A DNA stretch of 64,000 bases from Staphylococcus simiae (GCF_002902085.1 NZ_PPQR01000052.1:1-64000); one strand, 5' to 3'; counted from the stretch's first letter, positions 17,716 to 29,011 are shown. The notes: generated by a model from the letters alone, not told the origin. Numbers and translations are program-made.

Positions 17716-19791
17716 CTATTTATTATTATCTTTTTGTGCGCTATCTTTACCTTGATGTTTAAAATAATAATTAATCACATCTTTACCTAAATCTCCACCC
17801 GGTAACCAAGGTGGTGGAACAGGTTGGTTAGTATAGACAATTGAAAATGCAAGCTTTGGATTATCGATTGGTGCATAACCAATATAAGTTGAGTTTACTC
17901 TTGGCTCTCCATCTTGGAAAACTTCAGCAGTACCAGTTTTTCCTGCTGATGGCACAACAGTATCTTTAAAGCTAGCATAGCCAGTTCCATCTTTATTATT
18001 GAAAGCCATCTTGAATCCTTCTTGAACTTCTTTAATTTCATCTTCAGAATTGTTTACTTTATTTAATACATGTCCTTTAATTTTACGTTTCACTGGTCCA
18101 AGTTCATCTTTGTTAGTAGAATCATGTATTGTCATTCCTAAATGTGGCTGAATTCTATAACCATTATTAGCGATTGTTGAAACATATTGAGAAAGTTGTA
18201 ACGGTGTATAAGTATCATATTGTCCTATAGATAAATCTAAATAATTACCTGGATTATTTGTTAATGGCTCAATTTGCCCTTTAGTTTCATTTGGTAAATC
18301 TATACCAGTCTTAACACCTAAACCAACTTGATTTAAACCTTTTCTTAATTTTTGTGCAGCTTCTGTAATGTCGGTTGGTAGAGGCATACCAGAATAATAT
18401 GAACTATCAGCTAATTTTAATGCCGTTTTAAACATATAAACGTTAGAAGAATGCATTAATGCTTCTTTATCATTAATTGTTATGTGTCCATTCTTATTGA
18501 AATATGAACGTTTTGTTAAACCACCTTGGAAATGTAATGGTTCATCAACCATCTGCTCTCCAACTTTGATAGCTTTATTTTGATAACCAGCAAGTAATGT
18601 TCCACCTTTTACAGATGAACCAACAGTAAATTGAGAAGCAAATGTGCCTATGTCATAATCAGTTAACTTGCCGCTTTTGCTTATTTGCTTACCTGCCATT
18701 GCTAAGATGTCACCATTTTTGGGATTTTGCACAACGATCATAGCGTTATCCATATTTTTAGCACCCATACTTCGAAGTCTGCTAATTTGTTTGTCTAACA
18801 ATGATTCAACTTCTTTTTGTAAGTCTATATCAATCGTTAGTTGTAAATCATTACCACGAGCACCTGGATTAATTACTTCGGACGAAATCACTTTACCTGA
18901 TTTATCTGTAGTATATTTCATTTCTTTTTTCTTACCTCTTAATACATCTTCATATTGATATTCAAGATAAGATTTACCTACTCTATCATTTCTAGAGTAG
19001 CCTTTTGATAAATATTGCTCGGTTAATTCTTTAGGAAGACCTTCTGATGGTGTAGACACATCTCCAAAAATACCACGTAAAGTATCTTTATATGGATATT
19101 TTCTATCCCAATCCATAGATGTGTTTACACCTGGTAATTTAGATAATTGTTGAGATACAGCAGCATATTCTTTCTCGCTAACATCCTCATTTTTTATCAT
19201 CTGTGGATCCAAAACAGATCCAGCATTCATTTGACGATAAATGGCTAAAACTTGAAGGTCTTTTTTAGATAAGTCATCAAGTTGTTTTTTGCTAATTTTT
19301 GAGCGTAATTGCTTATCATACTGTTCTTGACTAATACTTCCATCTAAAAGTAATGACTGCTCTTTCGTCATCAATTGTTTAGCTTTTTTGGGATGAAGTT
19401 GAATCCAAAAATCTTTTTTATCTCTGTCAGTTATATTTTTGGTATCCATTTTAATTAATTTTGATAGTTTCTCAGCTGTATCTAACATTTCACTTTGACT
19501 TGTTTTTCTACCTCTAGTATATGTAATCGCCATTTTAGATGCATTATCTACAAGTACTTTCCCGTTACGATCTAATATGCGTCCACGTGGAACAGATTCA
19601 TTTACTGTTATATTTTCATCACTTTTTATAATTTGCTTATAATGGCTGCCTTGTGCAATTTGCAAATAACCTAACCTCAAGATCATTATTGCAAATATAA
19701 AGATAATTACGCCAAATATAAAGTTAATTCTTTTATTGATTGTGTTTTGAACAATTTCATCATTTGATTTTTCTTTTAGTCTTTTTAGCAA
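17716..19791 (-). CDS. pbp3: Penicillin-binding protein 3, class B transpeptidase
   Basis: A 691-residue class B PBP, matching the length of S. aureus PBP3. One N-terminal membrane anchor (about residues 27-47) is followed by a PBP dimer domain (RGRILDRNGKVLVDN) and a C-terminal transpeptidase domain. The active-site serine motif is SSVK, the second motif SSN (in LMHSSNVYMF) and the third KTG (SAGKTGTAE). It cross-links septal and sidewall peptidoglycan. Single-gene unit between rpmG and sodA. Confidence 0.95.
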   Translation of the reverse strand: MLKRLKEKSNDEIVQNTINKRINFIFGVIIFIFAIMILRLGYLQIAQGSHYKQIIKSDENITVNESVPRGRILDRNGKVLVDNASKMAITYTRGRKTSQSEMLDTAEKLSKLIKMDTKNITDRDKKDFWIQLHPKKAKQLMTKEQSLLLDGSISQEQYDKQLRSKISKKQLDDLSKKDLQVLAIYRQMNAGSVLDPQMIKNEDVSEKEYAAVSQQLSKLPGVNTSMDWDRKYPYKDTLRGIFGDVSTPSEGLPKELTEQYLSKGYSRNDRVGKSYLEYQYEDVLRGKKKEMKYTTDKSGKVISSEVINPGARGNDLQLTIDIDLQKEVESLLDKQISRLRSMGAKNMDNAMIVVQNPKNGDILAMAGKQISKSGKLTDYDIGTFASQFTVGSSVKGGTLLAGYQNKAIKVGEQMVDEPLHFQGGLTKRSYFNKNGHITINDKEALMHSSNVYMFKTALKLADSSYYSGMPLPTDITEAAQKLRKGLNQVGLGVKTGIDLPNETKGQIEPLTNNPGNYLDLSIGQYDTYTPLQLSQYVSTIANNGYRIQPHLGMTIHDSTNKDELGPVKRKIKGHVLNKVNNSEDEIKEVQEGFKMAFNNKDGTGYASFKDTVVPSAGKTGTAEVFQDGEPRVNSTYIGYAPIDNPKLAFSIVYTNQPVPPPWLPGGDLGKDVINYYFKHQGKDSAQKDNNK

Positions 19792-19865
19792 AGCAACATA
19801 CCTCTATTCAAAGTCTTTCATCTTAAATGATATATGAATTTGCTCAATTTTTCTATCTTTTTAAA

Positions 19866-19897
19866 CAAAAAAATAACGGTCTCACAAAGAGACCGCT
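19866..19897 (-). terminator. Terminator of sodA
   Basis: GGTCTC and GAGACC (extended by GC) with a TTATTTTTTTG tail on the minus strand, starting about 15 bp after the sodA stop codon. Confidence 0.85.
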
Positions 19898-19909
19898 GAA
19901 AAACATCTA

Positions 19910-20509
19910 TTATTTAGCTGCATTGTATAATTCGTCAACTTTTTCCCAGTTAACAACATTCCAAAATGCACTGATATAATCAGGACGTTTGTTTTGATAT
20001 TTTAGGTAGTATGCATGTTCCCAAACATCTAAACCTAAGATAGGTGTTTTACCTTCAGTTAATGGGTTATCTTGGTTTGGAGTAGTAACGATCTCTAAGT
20101 TACCGTTATTTACTACTAACCATGCCCATCCAGAACCGAAGCGTGCAGCTGCTTTGTCTGCGAATTCTTTTTTGAATTCATCTAAAGAACCCCATTGTTC
20201 TTTAATTTTTTCAACAACTGTACCTTTTTCTTCTGAGTTTGGAGATAACATTTCCCAGAATAATGAATGGTTTAAGTGACCTCCACCATTATTACGTACT
20301 GCTGTTTGGATATCAGAAGGTACGCTATCTAAGTTAGCTACGATTTCTTCGATTGATTTAGATTCTAAATCAGTTCCTTCTACTGCTGCATTTAATTTTG
20401 TTACATACGTATTATGATGTTTGTCATGGTGAATTTCCATAGTTTGTTTGTCAATATGTGGTTCTAATGCATCATATGCATATGGTAATTTTGGTAATTC
20501 AAAAGCCAT
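19910..20509 (-). CDS. sodA: Superoxide dismutase, manganese type
   Basis: A 199-residue cytoplasmic Fe/Mn SOD. Metal ligands are His in [11 protein letters not shown], His in [10 protein letters not shown], and Asp/His in [13 protein letters not shown]. Residues 159-160 are Gly-Leu, the pair found in Mn-dependent SodA; the cambialistic S. aureus SodM has Leu-Phe there. A GGAGGATGATT ribosome site supports the start, and a candidate promoter (TTGTTG, 17 bp, TATTAT) lies about 45 bp upstream. Confidence 0.97.
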   Translation of the reverse strand: MAFELPKLPYAYDALEPHIDKQTMEIHHDKHHNTYVTKLNAAVEGTDLESKSIEEIVANLDSVPSDIQTAVRNNGGGHLNHSLFWEMLSPNSEEKGTVVEKIKEQWGSLDEFKKEFADKAAARFGSGWAWLVVNNGNLEIVTTPNQDNPLTEGKTPILGLDVWEHAYYLKYQNKRPDYISAFWNVVNWEKVDELYNAAK

Positions 20510-20744
20510 AAATAATCATCCTCCTAAAATGTCTATATAACTATAATAACAAGCTCTAATATTAACAACAAAGTTTATGCTTATTAGTAACTTATTATTA
20601 TTCCTATATCTTTAATATAACTCAAATGACAAATTTTTAAACATTTTATTAGTAAAAAAGTCATAATTAATAAATAAATCATACCAATGGAGTATAAAGA
20701 AGTGGCTGAGATAATAAGTATTTTACACTTCAAATTATTCATAT

Positions 20745-20872
20745 GACAGTATCTGTCTGTGTTATAAAATGGTGATAAATCAACGTTTTATAACACTAGT
20801 CAGTCTTGCTGGGAGGATTATGAAATAATTTGTTATGAAATAATTATTTTTATCCCCCTCCCATCTTATGCA
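20745..20872 (+). repeat. Dispersed structured intergenic repeat, copy A
   Basis: The segment begins GACAGTATCTGTCTG, has a stem TGTTATAAAA (20760-20769) with TTTTATAACA (20786-20795), then CAGTCTTGCTGGGAGG and a second stem closing with CCTCCCA. The same order, with related sequence, occurs in reverse at 50651-50770. The core CAGTCTTGCT is one I recognise as recurring between genes in the S. aureus group. No ORF is present. Confidence 0.75.
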
Positions 20873-20912
20873 TTTGTTTAAACAAATGTAATCCTTTAAT
20901 GAATTTTATAAT

Positions 20913-21014
20913 GTGAAAATAAAATTTAGTAGGATTTATGCAATAGTTTTATCAATTGTAATTCTCTTTGTTTTATGTATCTTATGTAAAAAATATTATA
21001 GAGCCAAAAAATAA
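20913..21014 (+). CDS. Possible 33-residue membrane peptide
   Basis: A GTG-started frame encodes VKIKFSRIYAIVLSIVILF and then a short Cys-containing segment and a basic end (KKYYRAKK): one membrane helix flanked by lysines. The stop codon abuts a strong bidirectional hairpin, which suggests a transcribed unit. Against it, there is no clear ribosome site before the GTG and no ATG. It lies between the dispersed repeat and zur. I do not recognise a family, and it does not match the Fst/PepA1 toxin pattern. Confidence 0.3.
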   Translation: MKIKFSRIYAIVLSIVILFVLCILCKKYYRAKK

Positions 21015-21049
21015 AGACTCATACAATTGAAAATCTTTGTATGAGTCTT
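21014..21049. terminator. Bidirectional terminator after zur
   Basis: AAGACTCATACAA pairs with TTGTATGAGTCTT around a 10-nt loop, 7 bp after the zur stop codon on the minus strand and touching the stop codon of the possible small peptide on the plus strand. Confidence 0.85.
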
Positions 21050-21055
21050 AATAAA

Positions 21056-21466
21056 TTATTGTTGACAACTTTCACAAACACCATAAACTTCTAATTTATG
21101 TTGATGAATGTCCACACCTGGTAATGAAGATTTTATTTGTTCGATTGGGCAGTACTCAATAACTTTTGTATCACCGCATATTTCACAAATAAAGTGATGA
21201 TGGTGATGATTCGTACAAGCAATTCTAAACTTCATTTCCCCGTCTAATTCAGTACTTTCAATAATGCCTAAATCTTTAAATAGATGTAAATTTCTATAAA
21301 TTGTATCAAATGATATACCCGGATAATCTTTATCCATTTCTTGTTGAATAAATTTTGCATTGATATATTTATCTTCTTTGACAAATAAATTTACCATATC
21401 ATTACGTTTATCAGTATATTTTAGTCCATTATCTTTTAAAATTTTAATTGCATCATTTGTATTCAT
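21056..21466 (-). CDS. zur: Zinc uptake regulator Zur, Fur family
   Basis: A 136-residue Fur-family repressor. The winged helix is in about residues 1-80. The ligand-rich stretch [14 protein letters not shown] and the C-terminal CESCQQ give the two CxxC pairs of the structural zinc site. It overlaps the end of the permease gene by 14 bp, so it is the last gene of the metal-transport operon it presumably represses. Confidence 0.94.
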   Translation of the reverse strand: MNTNDAIKILKDNGLKYTDKRNDMVNLFVKEDKYINAKFIQQEMDKDYPGISFDTIYRNLHLFKDLGIIESTELDGEMKFRIACTNHHHHHFICEICGDTKVIEYCPIEQIKSSLPGVDIHQHKLEVYGVCESCQQ

Positions 21467-22325
21467 TACTACTTACTCCCTTTTTCAACTTAACTCTAAC
21501 CTTTTGATACATCATCGTTAATATTAATAGAATAACTAATAATACTACAATAACACCACCAGGTGAAATATTCATATAAAATGCTAAAACTAAACCTACA
21601 ATTACAGCAAATTCACCTAAAATAACACTTAATATAATTAATTGTTTGAAACTTTTTGTCAATCGCATAGCTATAGCTATAGGTAATGTAATTAGTGCAC
21701 TTACTAATAATATTCCCACTACTCTCATAGATGCAGAAATCACCATAGCTACTATTGCAATAAATAAAAATTGAATCCATTTAGGAATTCCAATAACTTT
21801 ACTGTATTCTTCGTCAAACGACAAAATAAATAATTCTTTATAAAAGAATGCAATAAATAGTAATACTAGCACTGTAATTATGATGATTGTAGTTAAGTCA
21901 CTCAAGTTAACAGCACTAATCGAACCAAAGAGTAGTCCAACAATTTCTTGATTAAATCCATCTGCTAACGAAATAAAAATTGCACTTAATGCAATGCCTG
22001 CACTCATAATGATTGGTATAGCAATTTCTTGATAGGATTTATAAGATGTTCTTAGTTCTTCAATTAACAACGCACCAATTATAGCAAACAAGATACCAAA
22101 CCACATCGGGTTGATAAATGATGCAGCAGGTAAAATAGTTAATAAAAACATGCCAAATGATATACCACCTAAGGTCACATGACTAAGTGCGTCAGCAATT
22201 AAAGATAGACGCCTAACCACAATAAAAGCACCAATCAAAGGCGCAATAAAACCTATTAAGATACCACTAATCAAGGAGTACCTCATAAAATCAAAATTTA
22301 ATAATGCATCAATCAATAATGCCAC
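21453..22325 (-). CDS. mreB: Zinc/metal ABC transporter permease
   Basis: A 290-residue ABC-3-family permease with eight or nine membrane helices. [25 protein letters not shown] is the conserved ABC-3 signature region, and the C-terminus ends in a basic cytoplasmic tail. It is the ZnuB equivalent of the mreA-mreB-zur operon known in S. aureus. No substrate-binding lipoprotein is encoded next to it, so it presumably uses one made elsewhere. Confidence 0.92.
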   Translation of the reverse strand: MALLIDALLNFDFMRYSLISGILIGFIAPLIGAFIVVRRLSLIADALSHVTLGGISFGMFLLTILPAASFINPMWFGILFAIIGALLIEELRTSYKSYQEIAIPIIMSAGIALSAIFISLADGFNQEIVGLLFGSISAVNLSDLTTIIIITVLVLLFIAFFYKELFILSFDEEYSKVIGIPKWIQFLFIAIVAMVISASMRVVGILLVSALITLPIAIAMRLTKSFKQLIILSVILGEFAVIVGLVLAFYMNISPGGVIVVLLVILLILTMMYQKVRVKLKKGVSSNEYK

Positions 22326-22348
22326 TCCTTCGCTAATACTAATTTATT

Positions 22349-23116
22349 TTAACTACAACATTCACGATTATGTTGATGGTCAACAAATCTAACAGGATGA
22401 CCATATATTTTTGATATTTCAACTTCATCAAGTGATTTAAAATCCTCTGTTGTACCGTGGAAATGTAAATGTTTATTTAAACATGCTACTTCAGTAGCGG
22501 TATCTGCAACTACTCCAATATCATGAGTAACAAGTATTATTGTGATACCTTCTTGTTTCAATTGTTCTAAAGTATCATAGAATTCATTGACATGTTTAGC
22601 ATCTATACCATTCGTAGGTTCGTCTAGAACTAACACTGTAGGCTCAGAAATTAATGCTCTCGCTATCATCACTCTTTGTTGTTGACCTCCAGATAATTCT
22701 GCAATGTTCTTATTCATCAAATTAGCAATGTTTAACCTATGTAATACCTGTTCGACCTTATCAATATCTTGTCTATTAAATTTTTGAAATAATCTCTTAG
22801 TTTTAGTTAATCCACTTAAAACGACTTCTTTGACACTTGCTGGAAAGCCTGAATTAAAGGCATTTGCTTTTTGGGAAACATAACTTAGTTTTATTGATGA
22901 TTTTTTATTTTTATAATTGATTCCATCAACATATATTTCGCCGTTTTGTAAGGGCAATAAACCTAATATTAATTTTAACAATGTAGATTTACCTGCTCCG
23001 TTTGGTCCCACAATAGCTAAAAATTCACCTTTATTTATTTTAATATTTATATTTTCCAATACTTGCTTATCATCATAATAATAATTTACATTTTTCAATT
23101 CAAAGACTGGTGTCAT
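22349..23116 (-). CDS. mreA: Zinc/metal ABC transporter ATP-binding protein
   Basis: A 255-residue ABC ATPase with Walker A GPNGAGKSTLLK, signature LSGGQQQR, Walker B VLVLDEPTNGID and the H-loop TH in VTHDIG. It carries HQHNRECC at its C-terminus, which may bind metal. The open frame continues 36 bp upstream, but the ATG at 23116 has a good ribosome site (GAGGTG) and the upstream extension runs through the promoter palindrome, so I set the start here. Confidence 0.94.
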   Translation of the reverse strand: MTPVFELKNVNYYYDDKQVLENINIKINKGEFLAIVGPNGAGKSTLLKLILGLLPLQNGEIYVDGINYKNKKSSIKLSYVSQKANAFNSGFPASVKEVVLSGLTKTKRLFQKFNRQDIDKVEQVLHRLNIANLMNKNIAELSGGQQQRVMIARALISEPTVLVLDEPTNGIDAKHVNEFYDTLEQLKQEGITIILVTHDIGVVADTATEVACLNKHLHFHGTTEDFKSLDEVEISKIYGHPVRFVDHQHNRECCS

Positions 23117-23135
23117 TTGTATTTTCACCTCGCAT

Positions 23136-23158
23136 TTAACTATACAATGCATAGTTAA
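23136..23158 (-). promoter_or_regulatory. Palindromic operator over the mreA promoter (candidate Zur site)
   Basis: TTAACTAT, 7 bp, then ATAGTTAA: a perfect 8-bp inverted repeat. On the minus strand TTTACA, 17 bp, TATAGT form a promoter whose -10 is inside the palindrome. A site here would block RNA polymerase. Assignment to Zur rests on zur being in the operon; the sequence is not the Bacillus Zur consensus. Confidence 0.55.
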
Positions 23159-23257
23159 TTATGTAAATAGTAATGTTTTCGCCTGTAAAAAATCCCAAAA
23201 AATACTCCCTAATAGATAAATACATTGAGTATTGTATCTAATCGAGAGCATAAAAAA

Positions 23258-24148
23258 TTATTGCGCCATAATTTTTTCTTTAAGTTGTGGATCAAATTGT
23301 TGTGATTTGAGCATTTCAATTTCAAATTTATAAGGTGGTTTTTTATCTTTTTTGTCAACACCTACATATGGTGTTTCTAATATCTTTGGTATATCTTTAA
23401 ATTGATTATGATGAACGATATCGTTTAATGCATCAAAGCCGATATAACCAAAGCCAATATTTTCATGGCGGTCTTTATGAGCTCCACACTCGTTTTTAGA
23501 GTCATTAACATGAACTACTTTTATTCGATCGACACCAATAATTTTATCGAATTCTGCTAAAACACCATCAAAATCTTCTTTAACGTTATAACCAGCATCA
23601 TGTGTATGACATGTATCAAAGCATACTGATAAACGTTCGTTATTTTGCACTCCATCAATGATTCTAGCTAATTCTTCAAATGAACGACCAATTTCTGTTC
23701 CTTTACCAGCCATAGTTTCAAGCGCAATTCTAACATTATTATCATTAGTTAAAACTTCATTTAAACCTTCGATAATTTTATTGATTCCTGCGTCAACACC
23801 AGCACCAACATGCGCACCAGGATGAAGTACAATATCTTTTGCACCTATTGCTTGTGTTCTTTCAATTTCTTGTTGTAAGAAATCAACACCAAGGTTAAAC
23901 GTTTCGGGTTTAGTAGTATTGGCAATATTAATGATATAAGGTGCATGTACGACAATATTCGATAAGCCGTACTTATCCATTACTTCATGACCTTTTTCAA
24001 TATTTAAATCCTCAATACTTTTTCGTCTTGTATTCTGTGGTGCTCCTGTATAAATCATAAATGTTGATTCGCCAAATTTATGTGCCTCTTCAGCAGAACC
24101 TTCTAACATTTTCTTACCACTCATTGAAACATGTGATCCTAATAACAT
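23258..24148 (-). CDS. nfo: Endonuclease IV
   Basis: A 296-residue AP endonuclease of the Nfo TIM-barrel family, cutting 5' to abasic sites in base-excision repair. Zinc ligands sit in [69 protein letters not shown] and ILETP. The gene lies 9 bp after cshB on the same strand, so the two are cotranscribed. Confidence 0.97.
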   Translation of the reverse strand: MLLGSHVSMSGKKMLEGSAEEAHKFGESTFMIYTGAPQNTRRKSIEDLNIEKGHEVMDKYGLSNIVVHAPYIINIANTTKPETFNLGVDFLQQEIERTQAIGAKDIVLHPGAHVGAGVDAGINKIIEGLNEVLTNDNNVRIALETMAGKGTEIGRSFEELARIIDGVQNNERLSVCFDTCHTHDAGYNVKEDFDGVLAEFDKIIGVDRIKVVHVNDSKNECGAHKDRHENIGFGYIGFDALNDIVHHNQFKDIPKILETPYVGVDKKDKKPPYKFEIEMLKSQQFDPQLKEKIMAQ

Positions 24149-24157
24149 TAACTACAC

Positions 24158-25504
24158 CTAACCTTTTTTATTTTGTTTACGTTTTTGTCTATTCTGCTGT
24201 TTGCTGAATTGTTTACGCTCTTGACGTTTCATACGATCGACTTCTTGTTTGAATTTCTTTTTATATCCTGGTTTAACTTTATTTTTAGTTTTACTACGCA
24301 CTTTATTCTTAACTTGATTTGTTAAATGATCATCTTTACGCGTACGACGTTGTCTTGCATTATGCGCTTTAATTTCTGTTAGTTCATCATTCTTAATATC
24401 GACATTTTTAAAACTATAACCTCGATCTTCTATTAATGCGATATTATGCTCTTCGTCTGGACTATATAGTGTAATTGCTACACCTTTATAATTACCTCTT
24501 CCAGTTCTACCAACGCGATGTGTGAAGAAATCAATGTCATTAGGTACATCAAAATTAATGACATGACTAACACCTTCTATATCTATACCTCTTGACGCTA
24601 AATCACTGGCAATGACATATAGAAATTCTAAATTTCTAATTCTCTTCATTTGTTGTTTACGTTCACGAGGAGTTAAACCACCATGAATCATGCCTACTTT
24701 AACCCCAGCTTCGTTAAGATTACGAGCAAGTTCATCTGCATTATCGCGACTATTACAAAAGATAATACATAAATATGGATTTAAAATATCAATTAATTTC
24801 AACGTTTTATCAACTTTAGCTGTACCTTTAGTTGGTATCAAAAAGAATTCTATGTTCTTTTTATTTTGCTGTTTGCTATCAACTTCAACAAATTCTGGTT
24901 GATTTAAATATTTTCTTAAAAATGGTTGTAATTGTTGTGGAATTGTAGCACTAAAGACAGCAATATTAGCATTGTCATCTAATCTAGATGCAATATAGTC
25001 TACATCTTCAATTAAACCTAAATCTATCATTAAATCCGCTTCATCTATTACTAAATAACTAGCTAAATGGACGTGTAAATGACCACTTTTAGCTAGATCA
25101 TTAATTCTAGTTGGAGTACCAATAATTAATTGTGGTTGATTTGTCGTTTTTTGCTTATCTTTTTCAATATCAGTTCCACCAATAAATAATTTAACTGAGA
25201 TATCTTTATTAAAGCTACTTAAATGGTTAGCAGCATCATATAATTGTTGTGCTAATTCACGTGTTGGTGCTACTACGACGGCTTGTGGTTCTTTAATGTC
25301 GCTATCTATTAATTGCATTAATGGTAATAAAAATGCATGAGATTTTCCTGTACCTGTTTGAGATTGACCAATTAGATTAGTTCTTTTTAAAATTCTTGGA
25401 ATGATACGATTTTGAATTTCTGTTGGTTTATCAAAATTAAGGTCTTTCACAGCGTCAATTAAACTAGAATCTAGATTAAATTGTTCAAATGGATGTTTTG
25501 CCAT
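24158..25504 (-). CDS. cshB: DEAD-box RNA helicase CshB
   Basis: A 448-residue DEAD-box helicase. Q motif, Walker A QSQTGTGKS, PTRELAQQ, DEAD (VIDEADLMID), SAT (FSATIP) and HRVGRTGR are all present. The C-terminal 70 residues are very basic and lysine/arginine rich, suited to RNA binding. It is the shorter second helicase of Firmicutes (CshB, YqfR). It leads the cshB-nfo operon. Confidence 0.95.
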   Translation of the reverse strand: MAKHPFEQFNLDSSLIDAVKDLNFDKPTEIQNRIIPRILKRTNLIGQSQTGTGKSHAFLLPLMQLIDSDIKEPQAVVVAPTRELAQQLYDAANHLSSFNKDISVKLFIGGTDIEKDKQKTTNQPQLIIGTPTRINDLAKSGHLHVHLASYLVIDEADLMIDLGLIEDVDYIASRLDDNANIAVFSATIPQQLQPFLRKYLNQPEFVEVDSKQQNKKNIEFFLIPTKGTAKVDKTLKLIDILNPYLCIIFCNSRDNADELARNLNEAGVKVGMIHGGLTPRERKQQMKRIRNLEFLYVIASDLASRGIDIEGVSHVINFDVPNDIDFFTHRVGRTGRGNYKGVAITLYSPDEEHNIALIEDRGYSFKNVDIKNDELTEIKAHNARQRRTRKDDHLTNQVKNKVRSKTKNKVKPGYKKKFKQEVDRMKRQERKQFSKQQNRQKRKQNKKG

Positions 25505-25818
25505 GATTTGGCCTCCTTATAAGTTCATCTTAACTATTATAAAGTATATATCTACTATTTTAAATAAAAACAATAAAAAACTCGAAATTTCAACAATTAG
25601 AAATCTCGAGTTTGTAGTACTAGATTAATCAATCAAAGGATGGTTAAATTTAACTGATTGTGTTGATATTTGTACACTTGAGTCATTGAAACTTATTTTT
25701 AGTGACAATGACGTTGTTAGAACTATACAGTAATATATAAGCTAATTAGATGATACTAACTCTATAAATTTGACTTATATCGATTGTTCAGATACACGAA
25801 ATCACAAGCAATGAATGA
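25505..25818. other. Intergenic region with a bidirectional terminator
   Basis: The 314-bp gap between cshB and the nif3-like gene contains a hairpin AAACTCGAAATTTC/GAAATCTCGAGTTT (25578-25613) with T runs on both strands. It probably ends the nif3-like/trmK transcript, since cshB reads away to the left. I see no ORF or other element in the remaining AT-rich sequence. Confidence 0.6.
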
Positions 25819-26919
25819 TTAAACATAATGAAATGGATCAGTGTTTATTTGTGATGCTTTTACTTTAACGTCTATATTCAAATCTTCAAGCCAACTATCT
25901 AATAAAGCTTTTAAACCTTGTTTCATAATATATTCACTATAATGATTAATATCTAACAAATTAACACCTTGAATAGCAGCATCTAGTGCATCGTGATGTT
26001 TGATATCACCAGTAACAAAAATATCTGCACCTTGGCATTTAGCTTTATATTCAAAGCCAATGCCACTGCCTCCAATAATTGCAATTGATTTAATTTGTTG
26101 ATCATAGGGACCAACAAATCGAACACTAGGAATTTGAAGTTGATTTTTAGCATATTCTGAAAATTGTTGAATTGACATAGGATTAGTAAGTTCTCCCATT
26201 ATGCCTAATCCATAATCTGATTTATCAACTATCTCAATAAAATCATAAACTGGCGTTTCATAAGGATGATATGCTTTAATCAATTGTTCAGTTAAATCTT
26301 GTTGTCCATAATCAATCATAAATTCCACTTTTACTTCTTCAACACATTCTATTTTGTCTATGTCGCCAATATGTGGATTGGCATCTCCCACAGGTTTAAA
26401 TTGTCCTAATCCTTCAGTTTCAAAGAAGCAATACTCATAATTACCTTCTTGTGCTAAACCTGCCTGTGATAAACGATCTTTAAACGCTTTAACATCTACT
26501 TTAGGTATATAAGTTTGCACTTTAAAATAACGATGTTGTTGCTGGTTAATTTGACGAATGTGCTTTAATTTTAATGTATTGACTAACATATAATTAACAC
26601 CAACAGGATTAACATCTAAATTAGTATGCATCGCAATTAAATTAATATTATGTTGTATTAATTTGCGAATGATTTTACCATAACCTTTATTCTCTATACT
26701 TTGAACTCCTTTAAAAATGAGAGGATGATGACTAATAATGGTATTATAGTTTAACTCAATGGCTTCATCTACAACTGCTTCAGTACAATCTAATGCTGTA
26801 AGTATACCTCTTACTTTTTCCGTTTCATCACCAATTAATAACCCCACATTATCCCATGATTCTGCAGTGTTAAAAGGAACTTTACTATCTAATAGCATCA
26901 TTAGTTCTTTAATTGTCAT
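25819..26919 (-). CDS. Nif3-like dinuclear metal center protein (YqfO)
   Basis: A 366-residue NIF3/DUF34 protein of the long Gram-positive type with an inserted PII-like domain in the middle (about residues 125-225). Metal ligands appear in ISHHPLIFKG, MHTNLDV and GDIKHHDALDA. The biochemical function is debated: GTP cyclohydrolase-like and metal-chaperone roles have been proposed. It overlaps trmK by 11 bp, the conserved Firmicute pairing. Confidence 0.93.
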   Translation of the reverse strand: MTIKELMMLLDSKVPFNTAESWDNVGLLIGDETEKVRGILTALDCTEAVVDEAIELNYNTIISHHPLIFKGVQSIENKGYGKIIRKLIQHNINLIAMHTNLDVNPVGVNYMLVNTLKLKHIRQINQQQHRYFKVQTYIPKVDVKAFKDRLSQAGLAQEGNYEYCFFETEGLGQFKPVGDANPHIGDIDKIECVEEVKVEFMIDYGQQDLTEQLIKAYHPYETPVYDFIEIVDKSDYGLGIMGELTNPMSIQQFSEYAKNQLQIPSVRFVGPYDQQIKSIAIIGGSGIGFEYKAKCQGADIFVTGDIKHHDALDAAIQGVNLLDINHYSEYIMKQGLKALLDSWLEDLNIDVKVKASQINTDPFHYV

Positions 26920-27598
26920 TCTTCAACACCCTTTCAATAACAGCAATATCTGCATTTAATTCATTTAATCGTTCTTTATGTTGTTGCTCATTTAGATGTG
27001 ATTTAATTTTAACTAACGCTGATAGTTCACGTTGCCATTTTTTATAAAAATAGGCATTTTTTGTTGTTAATAAAATTGGACCGAATTGTAATTCTTCACA
27101 AGTTAATTGCCTCAAGTTTTCGTTGAATTCTGCAACTACGATTTCATATATATGTCCCTTTTCTTCCATAATTATTTCATCTATAATTTCATATTTCAAT
27201 TGTTGTAACATGGTTCTTATACTTTGCGTTTGAATATTACTTTGTAAAATTAATCGTGGATGTGTATTTAATTTAGACTGGCCTTCATTTAAAATTTTAG
27301 CAATTAAGGGTCCACCCATACCACAAATAGTTATAGAATTTACTTTATCATCACTGTTAATGACACTTAATCCATCGCCTAACCTTACATCTATAACATC
27401 GCGTAATTCATTAGCTGCAACATTCTTTTGTGCAGCCTGAAACGGCCCTTTGATGACTTCTCCAGCTATAGCTGTATCACAAATATGTTGTTGAATCGCA
27501 TAAATTGGTAAATAAGCATGATCTGAACCAACATCAACTAGTTTACCTGGAGTTATATAGTTACTGACAATTTTTAATCGTTCATTTAAAGTAATCAT
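26909..27598 (-). CDS. trmK: tRNA (adenine(22)-N1)-methyltransferase TrmK
   Basis: A 229-residue SAM-dependent methyltransferase (YqfN/TrmK family) that forms m1A22 in tRNA. SAM motif VDVGSDHAYLPI is near the N-terminus and CGMGGPLIAKIL marks the active-site loop. A C-terminal coiled-coil follows (about 165-225). Reported essential in S. aureus. It is the first gene of the trmK-nif3 pair and lies behind the sigA terminator. Confidence 0.95.
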   Translation of the reverse strand: MITLNERLKIVSNYITPGKLVDVGSDHAYLPIYAIQQHICDTAIAGEVIKGPFQAAQKNVAANELRDVIDVRLGDGLSVINSDDKVNSITICGMGGPLIAKILNEGQSKLNTHPRLILQSNIQTQSIRTMLQQLKYEIIDEIIMEEKGHIYEIVVAEFNENLRQLTCEELQFGPILLTTKNAYFYKKWQRELSALVKIKSHLNEQQHKERLNELNADIAVIERVLKNDN

Positions 27599-27619
27599 CT
27601 GACTCTCCTTCGTATGTAT

Positions 27620-27660
27620 AAAAATGAGGTTGAAACATCGTAAAATGTATCAACCTCAGT
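27620..27660 (-). terminator. Terminator of sigA operon
   Basis: GAGGTTGA pairs with TCAACCTC followed by ATTTTTATA on the minus strand, 30 bp after the sigA stop codon and 25 bp before trmK. Confidence 0.8.
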
Positions 27661-27690
27661 TATAAAATAAAACCTTTAATCTATGACTTA

Positions 27691-28839
<1,149 letters not shown>

Positions 28840-29011
28840 TCAATATTACTATTCTAAACTATATTCTTAATTTATTCATCCATATTTTAAATTTTATTTA
28901 ACAATTTGAACTACTTTATTAATTATTTAATTAATGTCAATTATACAAATTTGGTAATAGTACTTTACCCGTATACGATTGGCTTAATCATAATTCAACA
29001 TTACTGTTCAA

